In this document: piece by piece, positions 18,252-27,264 of the stretch
Layout of the letters: every line of letters starts with the position of its first letter
How positions within the stretch are numbered: the first letter of the stretch is position 1
NCBI GenBank assembly: GCA_016765075.1
Contig: JAESQP010000055.1
Span: 1 to 35,516, forward strand
Direction of reading: 5' to 3'
Length of the DNA: 35,516 nt
From: Gammaproteobacteria bacterium
GTDB taxonomy: Bacteria > Pseudomonadota > Gammaproteobacteria > GCA-2400775
Notes under the pieces: generated by a model
The model's database searches: none
Told to the model about the DNA's origin: nothing
The model's input: only the letters and a program-made list of their open reading frames with translations
Program-made: the position numbers and the translations under genes

Positions 18252-18419
18252 TCAAACTGCTTGCGCATTCTTTAGTATATTGACTAAATCTTCGAATAAC
18301 ATTGGTCTGCCAAAATAAAAACCTTGCGCAAAATTACAACCGTGATGGGCTAAAAAAGCGAGTTGGCTTTTTTCTTCCACACCTTCTGCAATAACTTCTA
18401 AACCTTTGAAACGCTTTTA
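18252..18419 (-). pseudogene. C-terminal remnant of an EAL-domain (c-di-GMP phosphodiesterase) gene
   Basis: The minus strand reads KRFKGLEVIAEGVEEKSQLA, then FLAHHGCNFAQGFYFGRPM, then LVNILKNAQAV and TGA. IAEGVE and AQGFYF.RP are the closing motifs of EAL domains, which hydrolyse cyclic di-GMP. Everything upstream is missing: the fragment ends where the GGAATCTCTGATGTG end begins at 18421. The catalytic EAL motif is therefore lost. Confidence 0.8.
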
Positions 18420-18420
18420 A

Positions 18421-18441
18421 GGAATCTCTGATGTGCCTGGG
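18421..18441. mobile_element. IS/MITE-like terminal sequence truncating the EAL gene
   Basis: GGAATCTCTGATGTGCCTGG closely matches the left end of the MITE at 31952 (GGAGCTTCTGATGTGTCTGG). It marks the point where homology to the EAL gene stops. No second end or transposase is seen nearby, so only one end can be supported. Confidence 0.5.
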
Positions 18442-18457
18442 TTAATTGGAGGTCGAA

Positions 18458-18520
18458 ATGAAACTCATGGTTAAACACGATGCACGCAGAGCAGCACTGC
18501 GTCTAGCCAGAGAAGAATAA
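18458..18520 (+). CDS. Possible 20-residue small ORF
   Basis: ATG at 18458 has a near-perfect Shine-Dalgarno GGAGG 6 nt upstream. The peptide MKLMVKHDARRAALRLAREE is basic and helical, ending in TAA. It may be a real small protein or the broken start of a longer gene. It begins just inside the IS-like end, so it could be part of that element. Confidence 0.3.
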   Translation: MKLMVKHDARRAALRLAREE

Positions 18521-18546
18521 ACAATGGATAAGAAAGAAGGGAAAAA

Positions 18547-18622
18547 TGGTGGGTCGTATAGGATTTGAACCTATGACCATCGGATTAAAAGTCCGGTGCT
18601 CTACCAACTGAGCTAACGACCC
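18547..18622 (-). tRNA. tRNA-Lys (anticodon UUU)
   Basis: The minus strand folds as a 76-nt cloverleaf. Acceptor arm GGGTCGT/ACGACCC is followed by discriminator A and an encoded CCA. The D-loop is AGCTCAGTTGGTAGAGC, the anticodon loop CTTTTAA gives UUU, and the T-loop is GGTTCAAATCC. It follows queC on the same strand, a common gammaproteobacterial position. Confidence 0.97.
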
Positions 18623-18675
18623 ATCGTGAGGGAACGCGCCATTCTACTAAAAAAGCCAGATAAAACAAGGCTTAG

Positions 18676-19365
18676 CTAGCAATATCGTGTTGGGTCAGGT
18701 ATTTCAGCAACACGAAACCCCTCCGCACGCAAACGGCACGCATCACAGTGGCCACAAGCATACCCCTTAGAATCAGCTTGATAGCACGACACTGTGAGGC
18801 TGTAATCAACGCCCAGCTCGTTACCACGACAGATGATTTCGGCCTTGCTCATGTCAATGAGCGGGGTATGTAGGCGAAATGACTGACCCTCGACTGCCAC
18901 CTTGGTTGCTAGATTAGCCATATCTGCAAACGCCTGTATAAATTCTGGTCGGCAATCTGGGTAACCGGAGTAATCCACTGCATTGACACCAATAAAGACA
19001 TCATTGACTCGCAGAACCTCGGCCCAAGCCAGAGCATAAGATAAAAACACGGTATTACGCGCCGGCACATAGGTCACCGGTATTGCAGCGCCGCCTTGTT
19101 CAGGCACTGAGATGGTTTTATCCGTTAACGCCGAGCCGCCTAATGCTCCCAACGCATTGAGATCCATTACGCGATGTTCAACCACCTTTGAATTCTGCGC
19201 GAGTTGACGTGCTGCATTGAGCTCGCTGTAATGGCGTTGACCATAATCAAAGCTCAATGTATAGACCTGATAGCCCTGCTCTAGGGCATCAGCCAAGACA
19301 GTGGCCGAATCAAGGCCGCCTGATAGCAAGACGATAGCGCCATCACCAACCGCCTGAGCTGTCAT
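18676..19365 (-). CDS. queC: 7-cyano-7-deazaguanine synthase QueC
   Basis: An ATP-dependent enzyme that converts 7-carboxy-7-deazaguanine to preQ0 in queuosine synthesis. The PP-loop motif [10 protein letters not shown] lies at residues 13-22. The zinc-binding cysteines are in [20 protein letters not shown] near the C-terminus. The frame is open from 19386, but ATG 19365 overlaps the queE stop as ATGA, giving 229 residues, the usual length. Confidence 0.96.
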   Translation of the reverse strand: MTAQAVGDGAIVLLSGGLDSATVLADALEQGYQVYTLSFDYGQRHYSELNAARQLAQNSKVVEHRVMDLNALGALGGSALTDKTISVPEQGGAAIPVTYVPARNTVFLSYALAWAEVLRVNDVFIGVNAVDYSGYPDCRPEFIQAFADMANLATKVAVEGQSFRLHTPLIDMSKAEIICRGNELGVDYSLTVSCYQADSKGYACGHCDACRLRAEGFRVAEIPDPTRYC

Positions 19366-20027
19366 GTTCCAGCAACCTCGCCCCATAAATACTTATGCAG
19401 TTGTATTTGCAAACGAATATTACGCTGGTCTGCCAGCAACCAATCAGCCAAATCTGTGGTAGGCATCACTTGATATACGGGTGAAAATAGAATGTCGCAA
19501 TATTGCGACAAGTTATGCTGGTCAATAAACTGCAACGACCAATCATAATCTTCACGATGACTAATAACAAATTTTAGTTGATCATTTTTATTTAAAAATT
19601 GAAAATTCTCAAGACGATTTTTGCTGCTTTCACCTGACCCTGGCGGCTTAACATCTACCACTTTCACCACCCGCCGATCAACCTTGGATACATCCATCGC
19701 GCCGCTGGTTTCAAGCGAGACCTGATAGTTGTCGTCACACAGCTGTTGCAACAAATCGATACATTGTGTTTGTGCCAGCGGCTCACCACCAGAGACAGTC
19801 ACTCGTCGTGTATTAAAGGTGGCAACTCGAGACAGAATCGCGTCAAAATCTAATGTCTCACCACCATGAAATGCGTATTCGGTATCACACCAAACGCAAC
19901 GCAAGGGGCAACCCGTTAAACGAATAAAAACCGTGGGGAAACCAACGTCTCTGGCCTCGCCTTGCAGCGAATAGAATATCTCGGAGATACGCAAGTTAGT
20001 TTTAGCAGCAGACATGACAGGCCGCAT
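19362..20027 (-). CDS. queE: 7-carboxy-7-deazaguanine synthase QueE
   Basis: A radical SAM enzyme that forms the deazaguanine ring from 6-carboxytetrahydropterin. The cluster-binding motif CPLRCVWC (CxxxCxxC) follows the FYSLQGEA and FIRLTG blocks. SGGEPL and DVKPPGSGE are SAM and substrate contacts. It has 221 residues from ATG 20027; ATG 20015 is an alternative. It is coupled to queC. Confidence 0.95.
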   Translation of the reverse strand: MRPVMSAAKTNLRISEIFYSLQGEARDVGFPTVFIRLTGCPLRCVWCDTEYAFHGGETLDFDAILSRVATFNTRRVTVSGGEPLAQTQCIDLLQQLCDDNYQVSLETSGAMDVSKVDRRVVKVVDVKPPGSGESSKNRLENFQFLNKNDQLKFVISHREDYDWSLQFIDQHNLSQYCDILFSPVYQVMPTTDLADWLLADQRNIRLQIQLHKYLWGEVAGT

Positions 20028-20066
20028 TAAAAAGGACGCCCTGATTAATAACTAAAAGAATAGCAT

Positions 20067-20825
20067 CTAACGCCCATCAGCATCCATCTGATCGAGTCGT
20101 TTAAGCGCAAGCTTACCTGCGGTTGTATTTGGGTAAACATCGACTAGCCTTTGCAAGCTCGTGCGCGCCTCTGGCCACTGTTTTAGCTCATAGTAAGAAA
20201 ACCCGATTTTCAATAGTGCGTCCTGCACTTTGTTACTTTTAGGGTGATCTTTTAAGACCTTATTGAGCTGTTCAATCGCAACAGGGAAACGCCGCGACAC
20301 ATAATTGGCTTCACCCAACCAATATTTGGCGTTGGCAGCGTATTTTCCATCAGGGTAACGCTCGACATAAGATTGAAACGCAATAATCGCATCGTCGTAA
20401 CGACGTGCACGCAAAATCTCGAAAGCACCTTGATACTCTGACAGCTCTTTACGATCATCCGTAGTCGCTGCTGTGCTGCTACCATCAGGCACATTATTTA
20501 TTGCTGGCTTACTTGTCCCACGGCTACTCACAGCAGACGCTTCTAATGCCGCCAAACGTTGGTCTATGTCAAGGTATAGATCACGCTGGCGTTTTTTAAT
20601 GCCTTCTATGCTGTAGTTTAACTGCTCCTGTTCACCACGTATCTGCTGCACATCTTGCTGCAGCGCTTCTAGTCGACGCAACATTTCAACCAATGGTTGC
20701 GATTCAAACGCGCGCTCCAGGCGTGCAATTCTTTGCTCCAAAGCAGCTTCATCAGCGACCGCCAGCGAACTGATTAAACACGCAGCCAAGAAAAGACTTG
20801 TAACAGCTAAACAACGATATAACAT
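20067..20825 (-). CDS. cpoB: Cell division coordinator CpoB (YbgF)
   Basis: A periplasmic protein of 252 residues that links peptidoglycan synthesis with Tol-Pal at division. Signal peptide (cleavage near LAVA-DE), then a coiled-coil region with RLERAFESQPLVEMLRRLEA at residues ~33-52, a Ser/Thr linker, and three TPR repeats (EYQGAFEILRARRYDDAI, then AKYWLGEANYV). It is the last gene of the tol-pal cluster, 10 nt after pal. Confidence 0.94.
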   Translation of the reverse strand: MLYRCLAVTSLFLAACLISSLAVADEAALEQRIARLERAFESQPLVEMLRRLEALQQDVQQIRGEQEQLNYSIEGIKKRQRDLYLDIDQRLAALEASAVSSRGTSKPAINNVPDGSSTAATTDDRKELSEYQGAFEILRARRYDDAIIAFQSYVERYPDGKYAANAKYWLGEANYVSRRFPVAIEQLNKVLKDHPKSNKVQDALLKIGFSYYELKQWPEARTSLQRLVDVYPNTTAGKLALKRLDQMDADGR

Positions 20826-20835
20826 TACTTATATT

Positions 20836-21429
20836 CTAACGATTGCCATAGAGAATCTCTACACGACGATTCTGATCCCAAGATGTCCCATCTTGACCAA
20901 ACTGAGCAGGGCGTTCTTCACCATAACTGATGGTTTCGATCTGGCTTGATGAAGCACCCTGTAGAAGCAAAAAATCACGCACGGACTTGGCTCGACGTTC
21001 GCCAAGAGCAAGGTTATATTCACGCGTACCACTCTCATCGGTATGTCCTTCGAGAATAGCATTCACATCCGGGTTTTCAGCCAAAAAACGAGCATGCGCC
21101 TCAATCATAGCCGTGTATTCATTACCAATGACATTGGAATCGACAGCAAAATAAATAATGCGTTCGGCAAGTGGACTGTCCGGGTCTTCAAGCGCTGCCA
21201 GCGAAGCAGCACCCTCGCTGCCAATGCCACTGGTTTCACTGCCAATGACATCACCATTATCACCGATACCATTCACTGAAAAGCCATCCCCACCATTCTC
21301 TGTTGAAAATTCAGAAGGCTGACGGTCTTCAATAGGTACATCATCACCTGACTGTTTGGTAGATGCACATGCAGCCATAGCCAAAACTAACGTCGCCAAC
21401 AACCATCGATTCATCGTTTTAATCATCAT
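20836..21429 (-). CDS. pal: Peptidoglycan-associated lipoprotein Pal
   Basis: An outer-membrane lipoprotein of 197 residues with lipobox MAAC (Cys21). A Gly/Ser-rich linker leads to an OmpA-like peptidoglycan-binding domain with EGHTDESGTREYNLALGERR and QNRRVEI. The linker is longer than in E. coli Pal (173 residues). GAGAGG precedes the two adjacent ATG codons (21429, 21426). Confidence 0.97.
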   Translation of the reverse strand: MMIKTMNRWLLATLVLAMAACASTKQSGDDVPIEDRQPSEFSTENGGDGFSVNGIGDNGDVIGSETSGIGSEGAASLAALEDPDSPLAERIIYFAVDSNVIGNEYTAMIEAHARFLAENPDVNAILEGHTDESGTREYNLALGERRAKSVRDFLLLQGASSSQIETISYGEERPAQFGQDGTSWDQNRRVEILYGNR

Positions 21430-21444
21430 TTATCCTCTCTGACA

Positions 21445-22749
21445 CTAATTTTTAAAAGGAGACCACACTGGCTCCCGGGTATCGCCGTCTTCAATACTCA
21501 AACGTTGATGTACTCGTCCATCTGTCGACACGGCAGCAAGCACGCCACGACCCTGCTGCTCGGTTGCGTAGATGATCATGCTACCATTTGGCGAAAAGCT
21601 TGGCGACTCATCCAGCCGACCTTCGGTTAACACCCGTAACGTGCCAATATCCATATCAAGTACGGCGATACGGTAGGCACCACCACTGTTATTGCCAACA
21701 TGGACCATCGCTAAATACTCACCATTCGGCGAAAAACGTGGCCGGGCATTATATTTGCCTTCAAATGTCAGGCGTTCACTGCGACCACCGCTGACAGAAA
21801 CCCGATAAATCTGTGGGCTACCACCACGATCCGAGGTAAAGGCCAGTGTCTTGCCATTAGGCGACCAGGTCGGTTCGGTTTCAATGGCGGAGCTTGTCGT
21901 TAAACGCTTTAAATCCCGACTCGCTATATCCATCACGTAAATATCCGGATTACCATCCTTGGACAGTACCAGGGCGAGTTTTTTACCATTGGGCGAGAAA
22001 ACCGGCGCACTATTGAGCCCAGGAAAGGATGAAATCACCTCACGCTGGCCTGTTACCACATCCTGCATATAAATACGCGGGCGACGCTCTTCGTAAGACA
22101 CATAGGCAATCTGGCTGCCATCAGGCGACCAGCTTGGCGACAAAATAGGTTCGGGCGAGTTCAGCAGCGATTGTGGATTAAAGCCATCGGCATCTGACAC
22201 TTGCAAAGAATAGCGTTTCTTACCCGCATTTTCAGCAACAGAAATATAAGCAATGCGTGTCGCAAAGGCTCCCGGCTGACCCGTAAGCGCTTCGTAAACG
22301 ATGTCGCTAACCTGATGCGCAGCATTACGTAAACTATGCTTGTTCGCACGTAAGGCATAGCCGGTTAGTTTTTTACCTTTGAAGACATCAAATACGTAAA
22401 ACTCAATCACATACACATCTGCTTCTACGGTGACATTACCAATAATGAGATTGCTGGCATTCAACAAACGCCAATCACGAAATTTAACATCATCGATTGC
22501 CGTCGGTGTCGATAAAAAATCACTGTCATCGATCGCTTCAAACAGGCCACTACGTTGCAAATCACTGGTCACAATTGCCGCCACATCAAGCGGTATTACC
22601 GTCGCACTATCCCAACCAAATGGCACTATTGCGATCGGTAAGGCGCTATCAATACCTTGGGTTATTTCAATCTCCAAGGGTTTCGACCACGCAGGTGTAG
22701 TCAACACAGCCACCACTAAACCAATAACAATATATTTCAATGATTTCAT
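21445..22749 (-). CDS. tolB: Tol-Pal system protein TolB
   Basis: A 434-residue periplasmic protein: signal peptide ending near PAWS, N-terminal TolB domain (ITQGIDSALPIAIVPF), and a six-bladed beta-propeller with repeated SPSWSPDGSQIAYVS and FSPNGK motifs that binds Pal. It abuts the tolA stop with no gap. Confidence 0.97.
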   Translation of the reverse strand: MKSLKYIVIGLVVAVLTTPAWSKPLEIEITQGIDSALPIAIVPFGWDSATVIPLDVAAIVTSDLQRSGLFEAIDDSDFLSTPTAIDDVKFRDWRLLNASNLIIGNVTVEADVYVIEFYVFDVFKGKKLTGYALRANKHSLRNAAHQVSDIVYEALTGQPGAFATRIAYISVAENAGKKRYSLQVSDADGFNPQSLLNSPEPILSPSWSPDGSQIAYVSYEERRPRIYMQDVVTGQREVISSFPGLNSAPVFSPNGKKLALVLSKDGNPDIYVMDIASRDLKRLTTSSAIETEPTWSPNGKTLAFTSDRGGSPQIYRVSVSGGRSERLTFEGKYNARPRFSPNGEYLAMVHVGNNSGGAYRIAVLDMDIGTLRVLTEGRLDESPSFSPNGSMIIYATEQQGRGVLAAVSTDGRVHQRLSIEDGDTREPVWSPFKN

Positions 22750-23784
22750 TTAATTTTCCGGTCTAAACGTTAGGTTCAACTCGCGCTTAAAAAGGCTTGA
22801 GTCTTCAGGTGGCGGCAGTGGGTCTGCACGATATACCGCATTTTCAACAGAAGTACGAAATTGCTCATTGCCATCACAAGCCCCCTCAACAACATTCGCG
22901 CTAAGCACAATACCACCAGGACCTTGCTTAACAAACACCTTACACTCCCAACCCACCTGAAAATTAGCTGGGCGCAACCACGATGCCTGTATTTTTTGCC
23001 TAATATCGTTTTCATATCGTTGTTGCAATATCTGTAATTGGCTTTGGTTCTCATTTTCCAGGCCAATGCCTTCGCTTTCTAACAATTGGTCACGTAAGTG
23101 CTGCTCTTCTGCTTCGTGTGCTGCCTTTTGTTCTTTACGCTTTGCCTCAACAGCCGCTTTTTTGCGTGCCGCTTCAGCCTCTGCTTGCTTTCTAGCTTCG
23201 TCAGCCTTGCGCTTTTCCGCTTCGACCTTCTGCCTAGCGACTTCCTCTGCTTTACGTTTGGCTTCTAGCTCTGCCAGTTTTTTTTCTTCAAGTGCTTTCT
23301 GTTCGGCTATTTTTTTAGCTTCCAGTTCAACTTTCTTTTTCGCGACCTCAGCTTCTTTCTTTGCCTGCTCGGCTTTGCGTTGTGCTTTTTCTTCTGCCTT
23401 ACGTTTAACCGCTAATTCAGCCAAACGTTTTTCTTCAGTCACTTTTTTCTCGGCAAGTTTTTTGGCCTCTTGCTCAGCCTTATTTTTCTCAACGAGTGCT
23501 TTGTGTTTCGCTTTTTCTGCTTTTTTCACAGCGTCTTCTAATTTTCTCTGCTTGTCGATTTCCGCTTGCTGTTTGTCTATTTCTCGCTGTTTAAGCTTAT
23601 CAAGCTGAGCCTGAAAAGCCGACGCATCAACGACAGTGCCTTTAATAGTTTCAACGTGCTCACGCGCCATGGGCTTGGATATGGGTGTGCTACGGTCAAA
23701 ACCAAACACTAATGCCGCACCGATGAGAAGATGTACTACTACCGCCAGTATTAAGGCACTGAATTTTTCGTAAAACCCTGACAT
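22750..23784 (-). CDS. tolA: Tol-Pal system protein TolA
   Basis: A 344-residue inner-membrane protein spanning the periplasm. One membrane helix (residues ~9-31, LILAVVVHLLIGAALVFGF) is followed by a Lys/Ala/Glu-rich helical stem of about 190 residues (EAKRKAEE-type repeats) and a C-terminal globular domain (WLRPANFQVGWECKVFV, ending LNLTFRPEN). The stem is shorter than in E. coli (421 residues total). Confidence 0.95.
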   Translation of the reverse strand: MSGFYEKFSALILAVVVHLLIGAALVFGFDRSTPISKPMAREHVETIKGTVVDASAFQAQLDKLKQREIDKQQAEIDKQRKLEDAVKKAEKAKHKALVEKNKAEQEAKKLAEKKVTEEKRLAELAVKRKAEEKAQRKAEQAKKEAEVAKKKVELEAKKIAEQKALEEKKLAELEAKRKAEEVARQKVEAEKRKADEARKQAEAEAARKKAAVEAKRKEQKAAHEAEEQHLRDQLLESEGIGLENENQSQLQILQQRYENDIRQKIQASWLRPANFQVGWECKVFVKQGPGGIVLSANVVEGACDGNEQFRTSVENAVYRADPLPPPEDSSLFKRELNLTFRPEN

Positions 23785-23790
23785 GATTCG

Positions 23791-24231
23791 CTATTGTTGG
23801 TCTTGTTGTTCAGGCGGATCAGTTAAAATATTTATGTTGGGCACACCGGCTTGCTTTAGCAATACCATTGCCCCCGCAACAGCGCCGTAATTGACTTCTT
23901 TGTCACCTGCCAAAAAAATCTTTGTCGCGGGCTTATGCTTTAACACAGCCATGACGGAGAGCTTTATTTCATTGCCTGACTTGGGCTGGTCGGCGTCATC
24001 ACCCGTGTTGAGATAATAATTTCCTTGCGCATCGACACTGACTACCAGGCTATCGCCAGCGCCCTCATCACTCTCAATAGGGTTCGCAGCAGCGGACGGT
24101 AAATCGACCTCAACGCCTTGCTGCAGCAAAGGTGTTGTAATCATAAAAATAATAAGCAAGACCAACATGACGTCGATATACGGCACAACATTAATTGCTG
24201 ACATCGGCGGTTTGCGTTTATGGCGACGCAT
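23791..24231 (-). CDS. tolR: Tol-Pal system protein TolR
   Basis: An ExbD/TolR family protein of 146 residues. One membrane helix holds the proton-path Asp in VPYIDVMLVLLIIFMIT, followed by a periplasmic domain that could bind peptidoglycan. With TolQ it forms the proton-driven motor acting on TolA. Confidence 0.97.
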   Translation of the reverse strand: MRRHKRKPPMSAINVVPYIDVMLVLLIIFMITTPLLQQGVEVDLPSAAANPIESDEGAGDSLVVSVDAQGNYYLNTGDDADQPKSGNEIKLSVMAVLKHKPATKIFLAGDKEVNYGAVAGAMVLLKQAGVPNINILTDPPEQQDQQ

Positions 24232-24240
24232 CTGTGCAGC

Positions 24241-24915
24241 CTATACGTGTGCTTGACGATGAAGAATGCTGGCGAATTCTTCCATGAAATTATCGTAACG
24301 ACTGATCAATCGCTCAACATCGGTGTTGTAATGATTAAAGGCAATCACCGCAGGAATTGCAGCAAATAGTCCCATCGCAGTAGCAATCAGTGCTTCAGCA
24401 ATACCCGGTGCCACCATAGCAAGCGTTGCTTGCTGCACATTACCCAATGCGCGAAAGGAGTTCATAATGCCCCAAACTGTACCGAGCAAGCCAATATACG
24501 GGCTGGTCGAACCCACAGTGGCGAGAAACGGCAGATTGCGCTCAAGCGCATCAATCTCTTTGCTCATGGTGACACGCATAGCACGCTGCGCCGCTTCAAC
24601 CATCGCTTCCGGGTCGGCGTTTTGTTGCTTACGCAAACGCAAAAAACCTTTAAAGCCAGATTCGAACATGGCCTCCATGCCATGCGATTGCTTATTACTG
24701 GATGTCAGTTTTCTATAAAGGGTATTGAGCTCACCGCCAGACCAAAAGCTGCCTTCGAAATCATCAGCAGCTTTGGTGGCTTTTTTGACTGCACGCGCCT
24801 TATGAAAAATAATGCTCCATGATGCCATCGATGCCAGCACCAACACCAACATAACCAACTGCACGACAACACTGGCCTCTGCGACCAGAGCAATCAGCGA
24901 CATATCAGTATTCAC
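24241..24915 (-). CDS. tolQ: Tol-Pal system protein TolQ
   Basis: A 224-residue ExbB/TolQ family channel subunit with three membrane helices: residues ~15-36, ~131-155 (TVGSTSPYIGLLGTVWGIMN) and ~163-190. The start is GTG 24915, preceded by GAGGAG at 8 nt, which overlaps the stop region of a small upstream ORF. ATG 24903 is the alternative start. Confidence 0.96.
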   Translation of the reverse strand: MNTDMSLIALVAEASVVVQLVMLVLVLASMASWSIIFHKARAVKKATKAADDFEGSFWSGGELNTLYRKLTSSNKQSHGMEAMFESGFKGFLRLRKQQNADPEAMVEAAQRAMRVTMSKEIDALERNLPFLATVGSTSPYIGLLGTVWGIMNSFRALGNVQQATLAMVAPGIAEALIATAMGLFAAIPAVIAFNHYNTDVERLISRYDNFMEEFASILHRQAHV

Positions 24916-24927
24916 TCGACACGCTCC

Positions 24928-25029
24928 TCAATCATTAGTCTTTTCATAGTACAAGAACGCAATTCGCACTTGCTCCATCAACATTAAATGTAGCGTGATA
25001 AACAACACTACCGCTGTCCGTATTTTCAT
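24928..25029 (-). CDS. Candidate 33-residue membrane peptide between ruvB and tolQ
   Basis: On the minus strand, ATG 25029 has AGGTG 5-9 nt upstream and opens a 33-codon frame ending TGA 24930-24928. The peptide reads MKIRTAVVLFITLHLMLMEQ, then VRIAFLYYEKTND: a short positive N-terminus, a hydrophobic helix and a charged tail. The stop is part of the tolQ ribosome binding site, so it would be translationally coupled to tolQ. It occupies the place where ybgC usually lies. No known family is recognised. Confidence 0.45.
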   Translation of the reverse strand: MKIRTAVVLFITLHLMLMEQVRIAFLYYEKTND

Positions 25030-25061
25030 GAAACACCTGCCGACAAAACAAACTCTGTTAC

Positions 25062-26120
25062 TTAGAGCTCCAATGCCGGTTGCTCAGTCTGTTTTGGCGC
25101 ATTACCCCCCGAGGGGGCGTTTAACCCAAACATATGATAGCTACTCTGTGTTGCAACACGACCACGCGAGGTACGCATCATAAAGCCCTGCTGAATTAAA
25201 TACGGCTCCAAAACATCTTCTATTGTGCTGCGTTCTTCACCAATAGCCGCAGCCAGGCTATCAACACCCACTGGACCACCGTCAAATTTTTTGACAATGG
25301 CTTCAAGTAAACGATGATCCATGGCATCAAACCCATTAGCATCAACTTTGAGCATGTCGAGCGCTGCCGCAGCAATTTCACGGTTTATACGCCCATCTGC
25401 CTTAACCTCAGCATAATCGCGTACGCGTCGTAATAGACGATTAGCAACACGCGGTGTACCACGTGAGCGACACGCAATCTCATCGGCACCTTGCGGCGCC
25501 ATTGGCACAGCATAAATATCCGCCGAACGGCCAACGATAAAACACAGGTCTTCTTTTGAATAAAACTCAAGCCGTTGCACGATACCAAAACGATCACGCA
25601 AGGGAGAGGTCAACATGCCTGCACGTGTCGTCGCGCCAACCAGAGTAAACGGCGGCAAATCCAATTTGATTGAACGTGCAGCCGGCCCTTCACCAATCAT
25701 TAAATCGAGCTGATAATCTTCCATTGCTGGATACAAAATTTCTTCAATGGCCGGGCTCAGACGACGTATCTCATCGATAAATAGCACATCATGTGGTTCA
25801 AGATTAGTCAACATGGCCGCCAAGTCACCGGCCTTCTCTAACACCGGGCCAGAGGTCTCGCGGATGTTGGCACCCATTTCTGCGGCAATAATGTGTGCCA
25901 GCGTGGTTTTGCCCAAGCCTGGCGGACCAAATACCAAGGTATGATCGAGTGCGCCACCACGACGACGTGCGGCCTCGATAAAAATCTCCATCTGTTCACA
26001 GACAACGGGCTGGCCAACATACTCGGCTAAACTACGTGGCCGTATTGATAGCTCAATGCGGCGCTCTTCGTTAGTCGCATCAGCGTTAATAAGCCGGTCA
26101 GATTCGATATGTTCATTCAT
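25062..26120 (-). CDS. ruvB: Holliday junction branch migration ATPase RuvB
   Basis: A 352-residue AAA+ motor that drives branch migration with RuvA. Walker A GPPGLGKT (65-72), Walker B LFIDEIRR (113-120), sensor 1 VGATTRAG, and the Arg finger/sensor region [15 protein letters not shown] are visible, with the winged-helix C-terminus [17 protein letters not shown]. The conserved His of DEIH is Arg here (R119, codon CGT). The C-terminal tail is slightly extended. Confidence 0.97.
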   Translation of the reverse strand: MNEHIESDRLINADATNEERRIELSIRPRSLAEYVGQPVVCEQMEIFIEAARRRGGALDHTLVFGPPGLGKTTLAHIIAAEMGANIRETSGPVLEKAGDLAAMLTNLEPHDVLFIDEIRRLSPAIEEILYPAMEDYQLDLMIGEGPAARSIKLDLPPFTLVGATTRAGMLTSPLRDRFGIVQRLEFYSKEDLCFIVGRSADIYAVPMAPQGADEIACRSRGTPRVANRLLRRVRDYAEVKADGRINREIAAAALDMLKVDANGFDAMDHRLLEAIVKKFDGGPVGVDSLAAAIGEERSTIEDVLEPYLIQQGFMMRTSRGRVATQSSYHMFGLNAPSGGNAPKQTEQPALEL

Positions 26121-26138
26121 GAATTCAGTAGAACATCC

Positions 26139-26741
26139 CTAGGCAATCGCCAGCTGCAAGGCACGACGAATAATCTCTTCGCTAGCCAGGCCATCATCAT
26201 CGATCTGCCGCACCATACGGCTGGCATCTTGTGGTTTATAGCCCAAACCAATCAAGGCGCTAACGGCATCGGCCAGCGGACTATCAGCAACACCCGACGT
26301 GGCTGCCGATGGTGCAGATGCGCCACCCTCACCTACAACATCACCCATACGGTCACGCATTTCGATGATTAAACGCTCGGCGGTTTTTTTACCAATACCA
26401 GGCAAACGTATTAAAGCTGCGCTGTTATCCTCCATGACATAGTGCTTAAAGTCACTCACTGAAACACCAGAGAGAATCGTCAGGGCTAATTTAGCGCCGA
26501 CGCCATTGACCTTGATCAAGTTTCGAAACAAAGCGCGTTCTTGCAAACTGGCAAAGCCATAAAGTAGCTGCGCATCTTCGCGCACCACCATATGTGTATG
26601 GATTACAATCTCTTGATCAATGGCAGGCAAGACGTAAAAAGTCGACATTGGCGCTTGCACTTCATAACCGACACCATTGACATCTAACAATATTGCCGGT
26701 GGCTGCTTGCTTAACAATTTACCACGCAGTTGTGCAATCAT
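26139..26741 (-). CDS. ruvA: Holliday junction DNA-binding protein RuvA
   Basis: A 200-residue junction-binding protein: N-terminal OB fold (MIAQLRGKL), two helix-hairpin-helix units (NGVGAKLALTILSG and LPGIGKKTAERLIIEMRD), and the C-terminal domain that touches RuvB (SALIGLGYKPQDASRMVR). The frame is open from 26777, but MIAQLRGKL is the family start and leaves an 8 nt gap after ruvC. Confidence 0.97.
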   Translation of the reverse strand: MIAQLRGKLLSKQPPAILLDVNGVGYEVQAPMSTFYVLPAIDQEIVIHTHMVVREDAQLLYGFASLQERALFRNLIKVNGVGAKLALTILSGVSVSDFKHYVMEDNSAALIRLPGIGKKTAERLIIEMRDRMGDVVGEGGASAPSAATSGVADSPLADAVSALIGLGYKPQDASRMVRQIDDDGLASEEIIRRALQLAIA

Positions 26742-26748
26742 TGGGCAA

Positions 26749-27264
26749 TCATCGCATACGTCCTTGTCGTGCCGCACTCACTTGCTTAATTTTATTTAGC
26801 GTCTGGCTGGTATGAATATGCGTTAGCGCAACAGCCAAAGCATCAGAGGCATCGGCCTGTGGGCTTTTAGACAGACCCAGCAATATTTTCACCATGTGCT
26901 GAATTTGTTCTTTGGCGGCATTACCTTTACCCACCACGGCTTGTTTCACTTGCGCCGGGGTATATTCGGTTACATCCAGATCCTGACTAACGGCCGCACA
27001 CATAGCCGCGCCTTGCGCGCGCCCTAACTTCAAGGCTGAGTCCGCATTGCGATTCATAAACACTGATTCGATCGCTACTGTGTCAGGCTGCATATCAGCA
27101 ATAATCTCGCTAAGGCTGGCAAAAATAATTTTTAAACGCTGTGGCAGCGTAGCCTCGCCCGTGCGAATACAACCACAATCAATGTAGCGGCTATTACTAC
27201 CGCTCACCTCGATGATACCGTAACCGGTAATGCGTGAGCCAGGGTCAATACCTAGTACGCGCAC
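26749..27264 (-). CDS. ruvC: Holliday junction resolvase RuvC
   Basis: A 171-residue endonuclease that resolves Holliday junctions. The acidic catalytic residues are in LGIDPGSRITGYG (Asp7) and AIESVFMNRNADSALKLG (Glu), with the final DASDALAVALTH block. It starts with GTG at 27264, overlapping the yebC TAG stop by one base. Confidence 0.97.
   Translation of the reverse strand: MRVLGIDPGSRITGYGIIEVSGSNSRYIDCGCIRTGEATLPQRLKIIFASLSEIIADMQPDTVAIESVFMNRNADSALKLGRAQGAAMCAAVSQDLDVTEYTPAQVKQAVVGKGNAAKEQIQHMVKILLGLSKSPQADASDALAVALTHIHTSQTLNKIKQVSAARQGRMR

Noticed and set aside
23066-23608. A 180-codon Ser/Ala/Phe-rich ORF opposite tolA
   Set aside because: It is the antisense shadow of the Lys/Ala/Glu-rich TolA stem, whose codon bias removes stops on the other strand.
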